Positions 50,755-58,779 of a DNA stretch of 64,000 nucleotides are shown here, in pieces. The position numbers were made by a program, and so were the translations under genes. The notes below the pieces were generated by a model. The model ran no database searches and was not told the origin of the DNA. It worked only from the letters and a program-made list of their open reading frames with translations. The DNA is from Alkalicoccobacillus murimartini (GTDB lineage: Bacteria; Bacillota; Bacilli; Bacillales; Bacillaceae_D). Each line of letters begins with the position of its first letter. The first letter of the stretch is position 1. The stretch is taken from NCBI RefSeq assembly GCF_030813245.1, contig NZ_JAUSUA010000001.1, forward strand, positions 682,001-746,000. Reading direction: 5' to 3'.

Positions 50755-51468
50755 ATGACAGAGCATGATACAACCGTGAATGATGATCAGTTATCGAAAC
50801 GAAAGAACTGGGTACTTTTTGGTGTTATAGGAGTTATGACTTTAGGTATTATTTATTTAGCCATTTTTCAAGATATTTGGTATCGGATCGTCGTCTTGGC
50901 TTCAGTAATTACTGGAGGAATCCTAATTTATCGACAGTTGCAGAGTATACAAAAACTACTTAGAGAAAAAGTAGAGTTGGAGCTACCATCACCATCTGTG
51001 GAAGAGACGCATCACCTTTCAGAGCCTGAATTAATTGAGAAAGAATCTGAACTACAACAACTTGATTTGGATCGTACACAGATGTTTGAAGAGCTTTTAA
51101 GTCGATCTGCCATTGAAGAGCACGAAAAAACGGCGTTCCGAGAAAAGCTTGCTCAAAAAGAAACGGAAACCTCTAGAATTCGTGAAGAGCTAGGGCACGC
51201 TCCTAGTCGACTGCAACAGGTGTATGAAGGAACTAAGAAGTATTTTGTTAAAGATAACCCTATGAAAGAAATTGCGGCATCACTTGATACGGAAATCATT
51301 GAAAATGGGAGTCTATCAGAATTGAATGATGAAATCCAAAGAATGATTCCTCGATTATCAAGAGAAAGTCTTGAGTCACTTGAGAACTCCAATTATATGG
51401 ATGAATCCTATAAATTGACCCGTTCTGGTTATAAAGAACTTGTGCAAGCAGCTGAGCAATTAAACTAA
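50755..51468 (+). CDS. Membrane-anchored coiled-coil protein, 237 aa
   Basis: I do not recognise this protein. Two membrane helices at about residues 18-60 (WVLFGVIGVMTLGIIYLAIF and YRIVVLASVITGGILIY) are followed by a long charged coiled coil (about 62-145, LQSIQKLLREKVELELPSPSVEE, IEKESELQQLDLDRTQMFEELL, EKLAQKETETSRIREELG). A C-terminal helical part of about 90 residues ends with ESYKLTRSGYKELVQAAEQLN. Both ends of the soluble part should be in the cytoplasm. The gene is alone between a strong promoter and a strong terminator. Confidence 0.65.
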   Translation: MTEHDTTVNDDQLSKRKNWVLFGVIGVMTLGIIYLAIFQDIWYRIVVLASVITGGILIYRQLQSIQKLLREKVELELPSPSVEETHHLSEPELIEKESELQQLDLDRTQMFEELLSRSAIEEHEKTAFREKLAQKETETSRIREELGHAPSRLQQVYEGTKKYFVKDNPMKEIAASLDTEIIENGSLSELNDEIQRMIPRLSRESLESLENSNYMDESYKLTRSGYKELVQAAEQLN

Positions 51469-51471
51469 ACC

Positions 51472-51512
51472 AAAAAGCACGCAACTCATGTATTGAGATG
51501 CGTGCTTTTTGT
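51472..51512 (+). terminator. Terminator after the 237-aa gene
   Basis: AAAAAGCACGCA pairs with TGCGTGCTTTTT; inside it CTCA and TGAG also pair. Confidence 0.9.
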
Positions 51513-51568
51513 TGTTTCATATGGATACAATAGGGAAATCAATCTAAACAATAGAGGGGGGAATATCA

Positions 51569-51724
51569 TTGGCTGTGATTATTGGTTTTTTTCTATTTTT
51601 CATTGTATTAATGCTGGCAATCATTCAACTTGTGAGAGCATCACACTACAAAAAAGAAAAACAGATCGAGCAGCTTATTGATCGAAAGTTAGAAGAAGAG
51701 CGTGAACGAAGGAAATCACAGTAA
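51569..51724 (+). CDS. Small single-pass membrane protein, 51 aa
   Basis: TTG 51569 follows GAGGGGGGAA by six bases. The product has one N-terminal membrane helix (VIIGFFLFFIVLMLAIIQLV) and a highly charged cytoplasmic tail (YKKEKQIEQLIDRKLEEERERRKSQ). I do not know its function. A tiny membrane protein of this shape often binds a larger partner. The same stretch read in another frame gives a longer but unlikely ORF. Strong hairpins flank it on both sides. Confidence 0.6.
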   Translation: MAVIIGFFLFFIVLMLAIIQLVRASHYKKEKQIEQLIDRKLEEERERRKSQ

Positions 51725-51810
51725 TAATTGCCCTAACAAAAACTTGGTGTATTCTTTATAAACATCAGGGTTATCTTTGGTTTCACATATTTAGGGAGAT
51801 TTTTTATAAA

Positions 51811-51865
51811 TAAAAAAGCCTCTTGTTAGAATAGGTTCGTCCCTATTCTAACAAGAGGCTTTTAA
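51811..51865. terminator. Bidirectional terminator near 51840
   Basis: AAAAAAGCCTCTTGTTAGAATAGG and its complement form a 20-base stem around six bases, with A and T runs outside. It ends the 51-aa gene and the convergent gene at 51925. Confidence 0.93.
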
Positions 51866-51924
51866 TGAGATACTAGCTTAAACTAATGTGTAATTGAGTG
51901 ATGTAAAGAAGGAACTAAAGTGTT

Positions 51925-52200
51925 CTAAAGAAATAACCGGAAGCTTAACAAGCTTTGTTTGGTTGAAGTGTATCGACCAATGATCGCAAATCCGTAACAA
52001 AAGCCCATACAAGCACCAATCATCGTACTCTGACGATAGGTTAAGCTTTTGGAACAAGCTAAACCGTAACCAAGTAAGACAGAAGGGATACACGGATACT
52101 TTACATAAGCTAAACGGCTTAACAATTGACTAAGTAAGCAAAAAACGGGTGCTAAAAAGGCAGAATCAACGACGGCAGTTTGAACAAAGGTAGTGATCAT
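51925..52200 (-). CDS. Small hydrophobic protein, 91 aa
   Basis: I do not recognise this protein. The frame opens at 52239, but AAGGAGCA is eight bases before ATG 52200 and no good site precedes 52239. The product is hydrophobic, with Cys- and Gly-rich membrane-like stretches (VVDSAFLAPVFCLLSQLL, IPSVLLGYGLACSKSL, MIGACMGFCYGFAIIGRY) and a basic tail, so it may have two or three membrane helices. It is convergent with the 51-aa gene and divergent from the ABC gene at 52323. Confidence 0.45.
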   Translation of the reverse strand: MITTFVQTAVVDSAFLAPVFCLLSQLLSRLAYVKYPCIPSVLLGYGLACSKSLTYRQSTMIGACMGFCYGFAIIGRYTSTKQSLLSFRLFL

Positions 52201-52275
52201 CCTGCTTGCTCCTTCGATTTTTTCTTTAGTATGCGCCATTTCATTTTAGCTATTCTAAAAATATAAAATTCTCTA

Positions 52276-52284
52276 TGCTATACT
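52276..52284 (+). promoter_or_regulatory. Extended -10 promoter of the ABC gene
   Basis: TGCTATACT (TG-N-TATACT) lies about 40 bases before ATG 52323. Confidence 0.5.
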
Positions 52285-52322
52285 ACATTTTAAAGATATG
52301 TTGATGACTGGAGAGGGTAGGA

Positions 52323-53129
52323 ATGAGCACCAATATTATTTCATTAGAAGACGTTTCATGGAGACGTCAAAACAAACAAATAGTAAAGAATGTCCATTGG
52401 AATGTCGAGCAAGGTGAACATTGGGCCATTCTAGGCGCAAACGGATCTGGAAAAACATCCTTACTAAAAATTATTACAGGGTATGAATGGGCATCAAATG
52501 GAACGGTGGACGTTTTAGGTGAGCGGTTTGGTCAGACACCGATCTATGAATTGAGAAAACGCATCGGATGGTTAAGTGCATCTTTAGATGAGAGATTTCG
52601 TCATTATGAAGGGTTAGCTTGTGTAGATGTAGTAGTTAGTGGGATACATGCATCTATTGGAATACACGATGATATAAAGAATTCAGACATCCAGAAGGCA
52701 TTAAAGCTCGCTAATGAGATGGGCTTGTCTCATATAATCAATTCTCCATTACGTTCGCTTTCGCAAGGCGAAAGAAAGAAAACATTTTTTGCGAGAGCCT
52801 TGATGGCAGACCCTGAGCTTATTATTGTAGATGAGCCGACAAGCGGACTAGACTTGCTTGCTAGAGAGCAGTTTCTTCAGCAACTCCAGACTCTACATAG
52901 CAAACCGGATAGCCCTACTTTACTTTATGTGACTCATTATCCTGAAGAAATTATCCCTAGCATTTCACATGTATTATTGTTGAAAGAGGGTCAAATCATT
53001 GCGGCTGGAAAAAAAGAAGATGTTCTAACGAATACACTTCTTTCTCAAACATTTGATGTGCCGATTTATGTAGTATGGCGAGATGGGAGACCGTGGATCC
53101 AGATCGCATCAAATTCATTCAAAGGGTGA
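52323..53129 (+). CDS. ABC transporter ATP-binding protein, YlmA-like, 268 aa
   Basis: This is a single ABC ATPase domain. Walker A is LGANGSGKTSLLKIITGY, the Q-loop region is IGWLSASLDERF, the signature is LRSLSQGERKKTFFARALM (SQGER variant), Walker B is ELIIVDEPTSGLDL and the switch His is in LYVTHYPEEI. There is no permease or binding protein next to it, which fits the YlmA/ModF-type ATPases found alone. It may act with a distant transporter or in another cytoplasmic role. GGAG precedes the ATG. The gene end overlaps the ribosome binding site of the next gene. Confidence 0.85.
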   Translation: MSTNIISLEDVSWRRQNKQIVKNVHWNVEQGEHWAILGANGSGKTSLLKIITGYEWASNGTVDVLGERFGQTPIYELRKRIGWLSASLDERFRHYEGLACVDVVVSGIHASIGIHDDIKNSDIQKALKLANEMGLSHIINSPLRSLSQGERKKTFFARALMADPELIIVDEPTSGLDLLAREQFLQQLQTLHSKPDSPTLLYVTHYPEEIIPSISHVLLLKEGQIIAAGKKEDVLTNTLLSQTFDVPIYVVWRDGRPWIQIASNSFKG

Positions 53130-53133
53130 GGTC

Positions 53134-53679
53134 ATGGAAGGAAATTTAATCTATTTACGCTCGTTTCAATTAGAAGATGCCAGCGAGTTACTTCAAATGC
53201 AAAAGCAAAACAAACACTTTTTTGAACAATTCTCCATGTCACGTACAGCCGATTATTATTCACTAGATTATCAAAAACATTTAATTGAACAATTTATTCG
53301 CCTTAAAGAACAAGGAATTGAATATCATTTTGGTGTGTTTTTAAAAGGGTCTGGCCAACTAATTGGGACAATGGATTTGTTTCACATCTATAGAGGGTCA
53401 TTACAGAATGCCATGATCGGATATTTCTTGAGCGAAGAACATAACGGAAAAGGCTATGCTTCAGAAGCATGTGCTTTACTTGTACACTATGCATTTTCAA
53501 ACTTAAAGCTACATAGGATAGAGGCTGGAGTCATGCCTCGTAATCACGGGTCGATTCGAGTACTAGAAAAAGCAGGTTTTCACAAAGAAGGAATCGCCAG
53601 AAAAAATGTTCGTATTCAGGGTATTTGGGAAGATCATCAGGTACTTGCCTGCTTAAACCCAAGTGAGATAAACGGATAA
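53134..53679 (+). CDS. GNAT acetyltransferase of the RimJ/RimL type, 181 aa
   Basis: The protein has the RimJ-like N-acetyltransferase fold, with acetyl-CoA loop IGYFLSEEHNGKGYASEACALL and the following NLKLHRIEAGVMPRNHGSIRVLEKAGFHKEGIARKNVRIQGIWEDHQVLA. The frame extends back to 53083 inside the ABC gene, but AAAGGGTGAGG precedes ATG 53134, where the family start MEGNLIYLR(S/P) begins. Substrate may be a ribosomal or other protein N-terminus or a small amine; it is not predictable here. It follows the ABC gene by four bases. Confidence 0.9.
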   Translation: MEGNLIYLRSFQLEDASELLQMQKQNKHFFEQFSMSRTADYYSLDYQKHLIEQFIRLKEQGIEYHFGVFLKGSGQLIGTMDLFHIYRGSLQNAMIGYFLSEEHNGKGYASEACALLVHYAFSNLKLHRIEAGVMPRNHGSIRVLEKAGFHKEGIARKNVRIQGIWEDHQVLACLNPSEING

Positions 53680-53695
53680 AGAAGGAGGATGTAAT

Positions 53696-54292
53696 GTGAC
53701 TACTCGACCCTTAACGGTATTAATCTATTTGTTTGATGAGATAGAAGTCCTTGATTTTGCTGGCCCTTTCGAGGTGTTGTCTTTAGCAATGAAAGAGGAG
53801 CAGCCTTTTTTTCGCGTGAAAACGATCTCCGAAACGGGTAAAAGCGTGCGAGCACGAAATGGTTTAACGGTTGTACCTGATTATGGCTTTGATACATGGG
53901 ATGATAAGGCAGACATCGTCATTATTCCTGGTGGACATGGTGCAAGAGAAACGGAGATTCATAAAAAGAATGTTCTAGAATGGATCCAAACCGTTTATCA
54001 AGAAACAACCATTTTAGCATCCGTGTGTACAGGTTCATTTTTACTTGCTGAAGCCGGTTTACTCACTGGGAAAGAAGCTACTACTCATTGGGCTAGTCTA
54101 GAACGTTTTAAACAAACCTATCCAACTGTTCAAGTAAAGCAGCAAGTGAAATTTGTTGACCAAGGGGATATCATTACTTCTGCAGGAATTTCAGCAGGGA
54201 TCAACATGTCGTTTCATCTAGTCAAAAAGCTTGTAGGGCTAGAACAAGCAAAATCAGTCGCCAAACGTATGGAATATGATATTGAGATGTAA
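53696..54292 (+). CDS. DJ-1/PfpI-family protein, isonitrile-hydratase-like, 198 aa
   Basis: The start TVLIYLFDEIEVLDFAGPFEVLSLA matches the PfpI subgroup that includes isonitrile hydratase and the N-terminal domain of AraC-like GATase regulators. The nucleophile cysteine is in ILASVCTGSFLLAEAGLLTGKEATTHWA, the family elbow. GTG 53696 follows GGAGGATG. There is no DNA-binding domain, so it is an enzyme rather than a regulator. The reaction is not certain. It may be the last gene of the operon beginning at 52323. Confidence 0.85.
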   Translation: MTTRPLTVLIYLFDEIEVLDFAGPFEVLSLAMKEEQPFFRVKTISETGKSVRARNGLTVVPDYGFDTWDDKADIVIIPGGHGARETEIHKKNVLEWIQTVYQETTILASVCTGSFLLAEAGLLTGKEATTHWASLERFKQTYPTVQVKQQVKFVDQGDIITSAGISAGINMSFHLVKKLVGLEQAKSVAKRMEYDIEM

Positions 54293-54457
54293 GGATAAAA
54301 ATGAATAACATAGAGGCTGAGAGACAATAAGTGTATATACGTGAAAGTAATGGAGAATTTACGTGGATTACGGACCCCATTAGGTTAAAAAGTATGTTTT
54401 TTATTTATAAGAGAACTCCTAACTACTATTATTGATAGAGGTAATCTTTATTTATAT

Positions 54458-54506
54458 AAAAGGGCCGAAAAATGATGTGTTTGACGACGTCATTTTCGGC
54501 CCTTAT
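54458..54506. terminator. Bidirectional terminator before pepF
   Basis: AAAGGGCCGAAAAATGATG and GACGTCATTTTCGGCCCTT pair around a short interior. It ends pepF in reverse and may also end the forward operon, although about 165 unassigned bases lie before it. Confidence 0.88.
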
Positions 54507-54515
54507 TGTTACTGT

Positions 54516-56321
54516 TTATTCTGCATAACTCTCTTCAAGTTGGGTAATTAACTCACCAACGTAGTGAACGGCAGTCCGAATGGTTTCGGGATTAGCCATA
54601 TCAACTCCAGCATCACTTAAAAGATCCAGAGGGCTTTTGCTTCCTCCTGCTTTTAACATATCCAACCAACGATCGATCGCAGGCTGACCTTCTGTTTCAA
54701 ACTGCTTATAAGCAGCTGTAGAAGCAGCAAGTCCCGCTGAATACGTATATGGGTACAGTCCCATATAATAGTGTGGCTGTCTCATCCATGTTCTGCCCGC
54801 TCCAACATCCAACATAACGGAATCACCCCAGAAGCCTTCAAGCACTTGATTTTTAGTTAAGCGCAGTGTTGTTGCTGTAAGTGGCTCACCAGCCTCAGCC
54901 AACTCATACACACGACGCTGAAATTCACCTTCTAATAAATGAGTGACAAAATTGTGATAGTAAGTACCTAAGAATTGCAAGATCACCCAACGTTTCATTT
55001 GTGGATCATCTGTTGACTGTAAAAGGTGATTACCAAGTATCAGTTCATTCATCGTAGAAGGTGCTTCGATGTTATATAGCGATGGACGGACTGATGACAA
55101 CGGTTGGTGCTGATTCGCTAAATAGAAGTGCCCAGCATGTCCTAGTTCATGAGCAAGCATAAATGCACCACGCATATTGCCAGTCCACGTCATTAAGATA
55201 TAGGGGTGTGCACCAAATGGGCTTGAGCAGAACGCCCCTGTTCGCTTACCTATGTTACTTGAGCGATCTACCCAACGTTCATTCAACGCCTTATTAAGCA
55301 TATCTGAGTATTCAGGTCCCATCACTTGCAAGGCTTCCTGAATAAGATCAGATACCTGTTGATAAGATGTTTCAGGCTGGAATGAAGGGTCAAGAGGTGC
55401 CTTTAGGTCACTAAATGTTAATTCATCAAGACCAAGCACACGTTGCTTTAATTTTGCAAAACGCTGCATGTGCGGAGCCAATTCCTGATAAATGATATCT
55501 AGCTGATTTGTGTACATTTCTTGGCTGACCTTCTGCTCATGTAATAGCATGTCTGTAGCAGATTCGTAGTTACGCAGTCGAGCTAACGTTACATGTTTCG
55601 CTACTTCTGTTGCGTATGTTTGGGCATACGTATTCTCGTATTTGGCAAGCGTAGCATCAAAGGTTTTGTATGCATTTCGACGTTCCTCTGTATCCGGGGA
55701 TAATTCATATTGATCCTCAAATAAAGCAAAGGAAAGCTGTTTTTCTTCTCCATCTGCACCAATAAAAGAAGGGAATGTCATATCCGCTGATTTACTAGCT
55801 GAATAAATCGCATAAGGGGATGTTAATGTCGGGTTTAGAGCCTGTAGTACTTTTTCTGATTCTGCACTCAATGCATAAGGCTTCTTCGCTAGAATTTTCT
55901 CTAGTAGAACAGAGAACTTACTTAGTCCTTGCTGCTCTTCTGAAAAATGTTGAATCGTTTTTTCCGGAATAGACAGAATGTCAGACTCAATAAATGATAG
56001 AGAGGCAGCAACATCTGCCAAAATATCAGTAGCGACAGCATAATCAGCCTGTGCTTCCGCATTTGTGCCATCCTCAGATAATTTCAAGGTTGCATATGTA
56101 GAAATTAGCACAATACGTTCCATGATCGATTCTCTTGCTTCTAAGCAGTTTAAGAGATTCTCAGAACGTTCAGCCAGTTTACCAGAGAACCCTGTGATTC
56201 CTTCTGCTGCTGGTTGCAAAGCATAAAGGGCCTCTTGCCAAGCTTCTTTTGTTTCGAAAAGATCTGTCAAATCCCATGTTTCTGAATAATCAATCTCTGA
56301 ACGGTGTGCTAATGTTGTCAT
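54516..56321 (-). CDS. pepF: Oligoendopeptidase F, 601 aa
   Basis: This is a cytoplasmic M3 zinc metallopeptidase that cuts short peptides. The zinc site is LAHELGHAGHF (HELGH) near residue 385. Further family features are an N-terminal WDLTDLFET and the stretch FCSSPFGAHPYILMTWTGNMRGAFMLAHE, then MNELILGNHLL with the third zinc Glu. The ending DLLSDAGVDMANPETIRTA is typical. The length agrees with PepF. GGAGG precedes ATG 56321. It is monocistronic and divergent from mrfA. Confidence 0.95.
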   Translation of the reverse strand: MTTLAHRSEIDYSETWDLTDLFETKEAWQEALYALQPAAEGITGFSGKLAERSENLLNCLEARESIMERIVLISTYATLKLSEDGTNAEAQADYAVATDILADVAASLSFIESDILSIPEKTIQHFSEEQQGLSKFSVLLEKILAKKPYALSAESEKVLQALNPTLTSPYAIYSASKSADMTFPSFIGADGEEKQLSFALFEDQYELSPDTEERRNAYKTFDATLAKYENTYAQTYATEVAKHVTLARLRNYESATDMLLHEQKVSQEMYTNQLDIIYQELAPHMQRFAKLKQRVLGLDELTFSDLKAPLDPSFQPETSYQQVSDLIQEALQVMGPEYSDMLNKALNERWVDRSSNIGKRTGAFCSSPFGAHPYILMTWTGNMRGAFMLAHELGHAGHFYLANQHQPLSSVRPSLYNIEAPSTMNELILGNHLLQSTDDPQMKRWVILQFLGTYYHNFVTHLLEGEFQRRVYELAEAGEPLTATTLRLTKNQVLEGFWGDSVMLDVGAGRTWMRQPHYYMGLYPYTYSAGLAASTAAYKQFETEGQPAIDRWLDMLKAGGSKSPLDLLSDAGVDMANPETIRTAVHYVGELITQLEESYAE

Positions 56322-56470
56322 TTTGTTTCCTCCTTTTTATTCGTAAATCGAATTAAATGTAGTATACACTAGTTTTGATTGGAAGTTTAGCGAAATGATC
56401 TAGGTTCTTCTATGGAAAAACAAACAAACATTCGCTACAATGAAAAGAGATGATCACTAGGGGTGTACGT

Positions 56471-58759
56471 ATGTTTAAAGAATCCTTACAACAAATACTA
56501 CAAGACTTACGAGAGAATGACTCTTACAAGGATCAAATTGTTCATTGGCGGGAGATGGAAGCTGTAGAAGCAAGGACATCCCCCTTTCCGGAACAGATGA
56601 ATGATCAGCTTGTTAAAGCATTGCAAAAAAGAGGAATTGGTGAGCTTTACACGCACCAGGAAGCTGCCTATTCAGCTACGAAGCAAGGGGAGAATATAGT
56701 AGCCGTCACCCCGACAGCATCAGGTAAAACACTCTGTTACAACTTACCTGTTCTTCAACGGATATCAGAGGATGCTGAAAGTCGCGCTTTGTATATCTTT
56801 CCGACAAAGGCATTAGCCCAGGACCAGATGAGCGAATTAAATGAGCTGATAGAAGAAATGGAGGTACCGATTCGTTGCTTTACGTATGACGGGGATACTT
56901 CTCCCTCAATAAGACAAGCCGTGAGAAAAGCTGGACATGTGGTCATAACCAATCCTGATATGCTGCATTCAGCCATTTTACCTCATCATACGAAGTGGGT
57001 ATCTTTCTTTGAGAATTTACAATACATTATTATTGATGAATTACATACATACCGAGGTGTCTTCGGAAGTCATGTTGCTAATGTGATTCGAAGGCTGAAA
57101 CGAATTGCGGCTTATTATGGGGCAAATCCACAGTTCATTTGTACATCTGCGACCATTGCCAATCCTCAGGAATTAGCGGAAGAATTAACAGGAAAACCGA
57201 TGCGATTGATCCAAAATAATGGTGCTCCACGTGGGAAAAAGCATTTTATTTTTTATAATCCTCCAATCGTGAATGAGCCACTTAATATTCGCCGAAGTGC
57301 AACGGTTGATGTTAATGATCTTGCCAAACGCTTCCTAACAAATGGTATTCAAACGATTGTGTTTGCACGAAGTAGAGTACGCGTAGAAATCATCTTAAGT
57401 CATTTACAGGAACTTATAAAACACCGTTTTGGCCCAGATACAATTCGTGGGTACCGTGGAGGATATCTACCTAAACAGCGACGGGAGATCGAGAAAGGTC
57501 TTAGAAAAGGGGACATCCTTGGTGTAGTCAGTACCAATGCATTGGAGCTAGGCGTGGACATTGGCCAACTACAGGTATGCGTGATGACTGGTTACCCAGG
57601 CTCCATTGCAAGTGTATGGCAGCAAGCAGGACGAGCAGGTCGTAGACAAAATGAGTCGGCGATTATTATGGTCGCTGGATCCTCTCCTATTGATCAATAT
57701 ATCGTCCAGCATCCTGAAGCATTTTTTGATCGTTCGCCAGAATCAGCAAGGCTAAACCCAGAGAATTTGATCATCTTGATGGATCACCTGAAATGCGCAG
57801 CCTATGAACTTCCGTTTAAGCGAGGAGAGACGTTTGATGGTGTCGACATTGAAGAAATTCTCGAGTACTTAACTGAACATCAAGTACTACATGAACGCGC
57901 TGAGAAATGGTATTGGATGAATGAATCGTTCCCAGCACATGGAATTAGTTTACGTTCGGCTTCACAAGAAAATGTCGTAATTATTGATCAGAGTGATGTG
58001 ACTAGACATACTGTGATTGGAGAAATGGACCGATTTAGTGCGATGACACTCCTACACGATGAAGCGATTTATTTACATCAAGGGACACAATATCAAGTGG
58101 AGTACCTTGATTGGGATGAACGAAAGGCCTTTGTACGTGAAGTATCTGTAGAGTATTATACGGATGCCAACCTAGCTGTGAAGCTAACCGTACTTGAAGA
58201 AGATGAAACCAAAAAACGTCCCTACGCACAGCTTTCCTATGGGGATGTTATGGTAAATGCAAAAGCAACCATTTTTAAGAAGATTCGAATGAGTACGTTC
58301 GAAAACATCGGGTCTGGTCCAATTCATTTACCAGAGGAAGAACTTCATTCAAGTGGAATGTGGTTTAGTTTTTCACCAGATCTCATTGAGCAATTTGGAG
58401 AAGCAGCACTTGAGGCTGGTTTAATGGGACTTGCTCATGTATTAGGGGCAGTTTGCCCAGTCTTTGCGATGTGTGACCGAAATGATATCCATGTAGTGCC
58501 ACAAATCAAAGCGGATCATTCGGAACTGCCTACTGTCTTTATATATGACAGTTACCCAGGAGGGATAGGGCTCTCAAAAGAAATTTATCAAAAGGTTGAA
58601 TCAGTTCTTGAACATGTGCAGAGCCTCATCGAATCATGCCCGTGCGAATCAGGCTGTCCAGCTTGTGTTGGCGCAACGACTCAATTTGGGCAAGTTGAAT
58701 CCAAACACATTGTGACTAGATTAGTAAACGGACTTCTTGCAAACACAGCTTCCCACTAA
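56471..58759 (+). CDS. mrfA: DEAD/DEAH-type DNA helicase MrfA (YprA), 762 aa
   Basis: This is a superfamily 2 helicase which in B. subtilis repairs mitomycin C lesions together with the nuclease MrfB. Motif I is TPTASGKTLCYNLP, motif II is IIDELHTY, motif III is CTSATI and motif VI is WQQAGRAGRRQ. The C-terminal DUF1998-like domain has the zinc cysteines CPCESGCPACVG. ATG 56471 follows AGGGGTG; ATG 56450 lies upstream of that site. The mrfB gene, normally adjacent, is not next to it here: a phosphatase gene follows after 20 bases. Confidence 0.93.
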   Translation: MFKESLQQILQDLRENDSYKDQIVHWREMEAVEARTSPFPEQMNDQLVKALQKRGIGELYTHQEAAYSATKQGENIVAVTPTASGKTLCYNLPVLQRISEDAESRALYIFPTKALAQDQMSELNELIEEMEVPIRCFTYDGDTSPSIRQAVRKAGHVVITNPDMLHSAILPHHTKWVSFFENLQYIIIDELHTYRGVFGSHVANVIRRLKRIAAYYGANPQFICTSATIANPQELAEELTGKPMRLIQNNGAPRGKKHFIFYNPPIVNEPLNIRRSATVDVNDLAKRFLTNGIQTIVFARSRVRVEIILSHLQELIKHRFGPDTIRGYRGGYLPKQRREIEKGLRKGDILGVVSTNALELGVDIGQLQVCVMTGYPGSIASVWQQAGRAGRRQNESAIIMVAGSSPIDQYIVQHPEAFFDRSPESARLNPENLIILMDHLKCAAYELPFKRGETFDGVDIEEILEYLTEHQVLHERAEKWYWMNESFPAHGISLRSASQENVVIIDQSDVTRHTVIGEMDRFSAMTLLHDEAIYLHQGTQYQVEYLDWDERKAFVREVSVEYYTDANLAVKLTVLEEDETKKRPYAQLSYGDVMVNAKATIFKKIRMSTFENIGSGPIHLPEEELHSSGMWFSFSPDLIEQFGEAALEAGLMGLAHVLGAVCPVFAMCDRNDIHVVPQIKADHSELPTVFIYDSYPGGIGLSKEIYQKVESVLEHVQSLIESCPCESGCPACVGATTQFGQVESKHIVTRLVNGLLANTASH

Positions 58760-58779
58760 ATAGAAACAGGAGAGATACT

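Noticed and set aside
51493-51681. Forward 62-aa ORF
   Set aside because: It runs through a terminator and is out of frame with the 51-aa ORF, which has the better ribosome binding site and a plausible membrane helix.
53959-54515. Extra gene between the PfpI protein and pepF
   Set aside because: The 223 bases after 54292 hold no ORF with a ribosome binding site; only AT-rich sequence and a terminator are seen.
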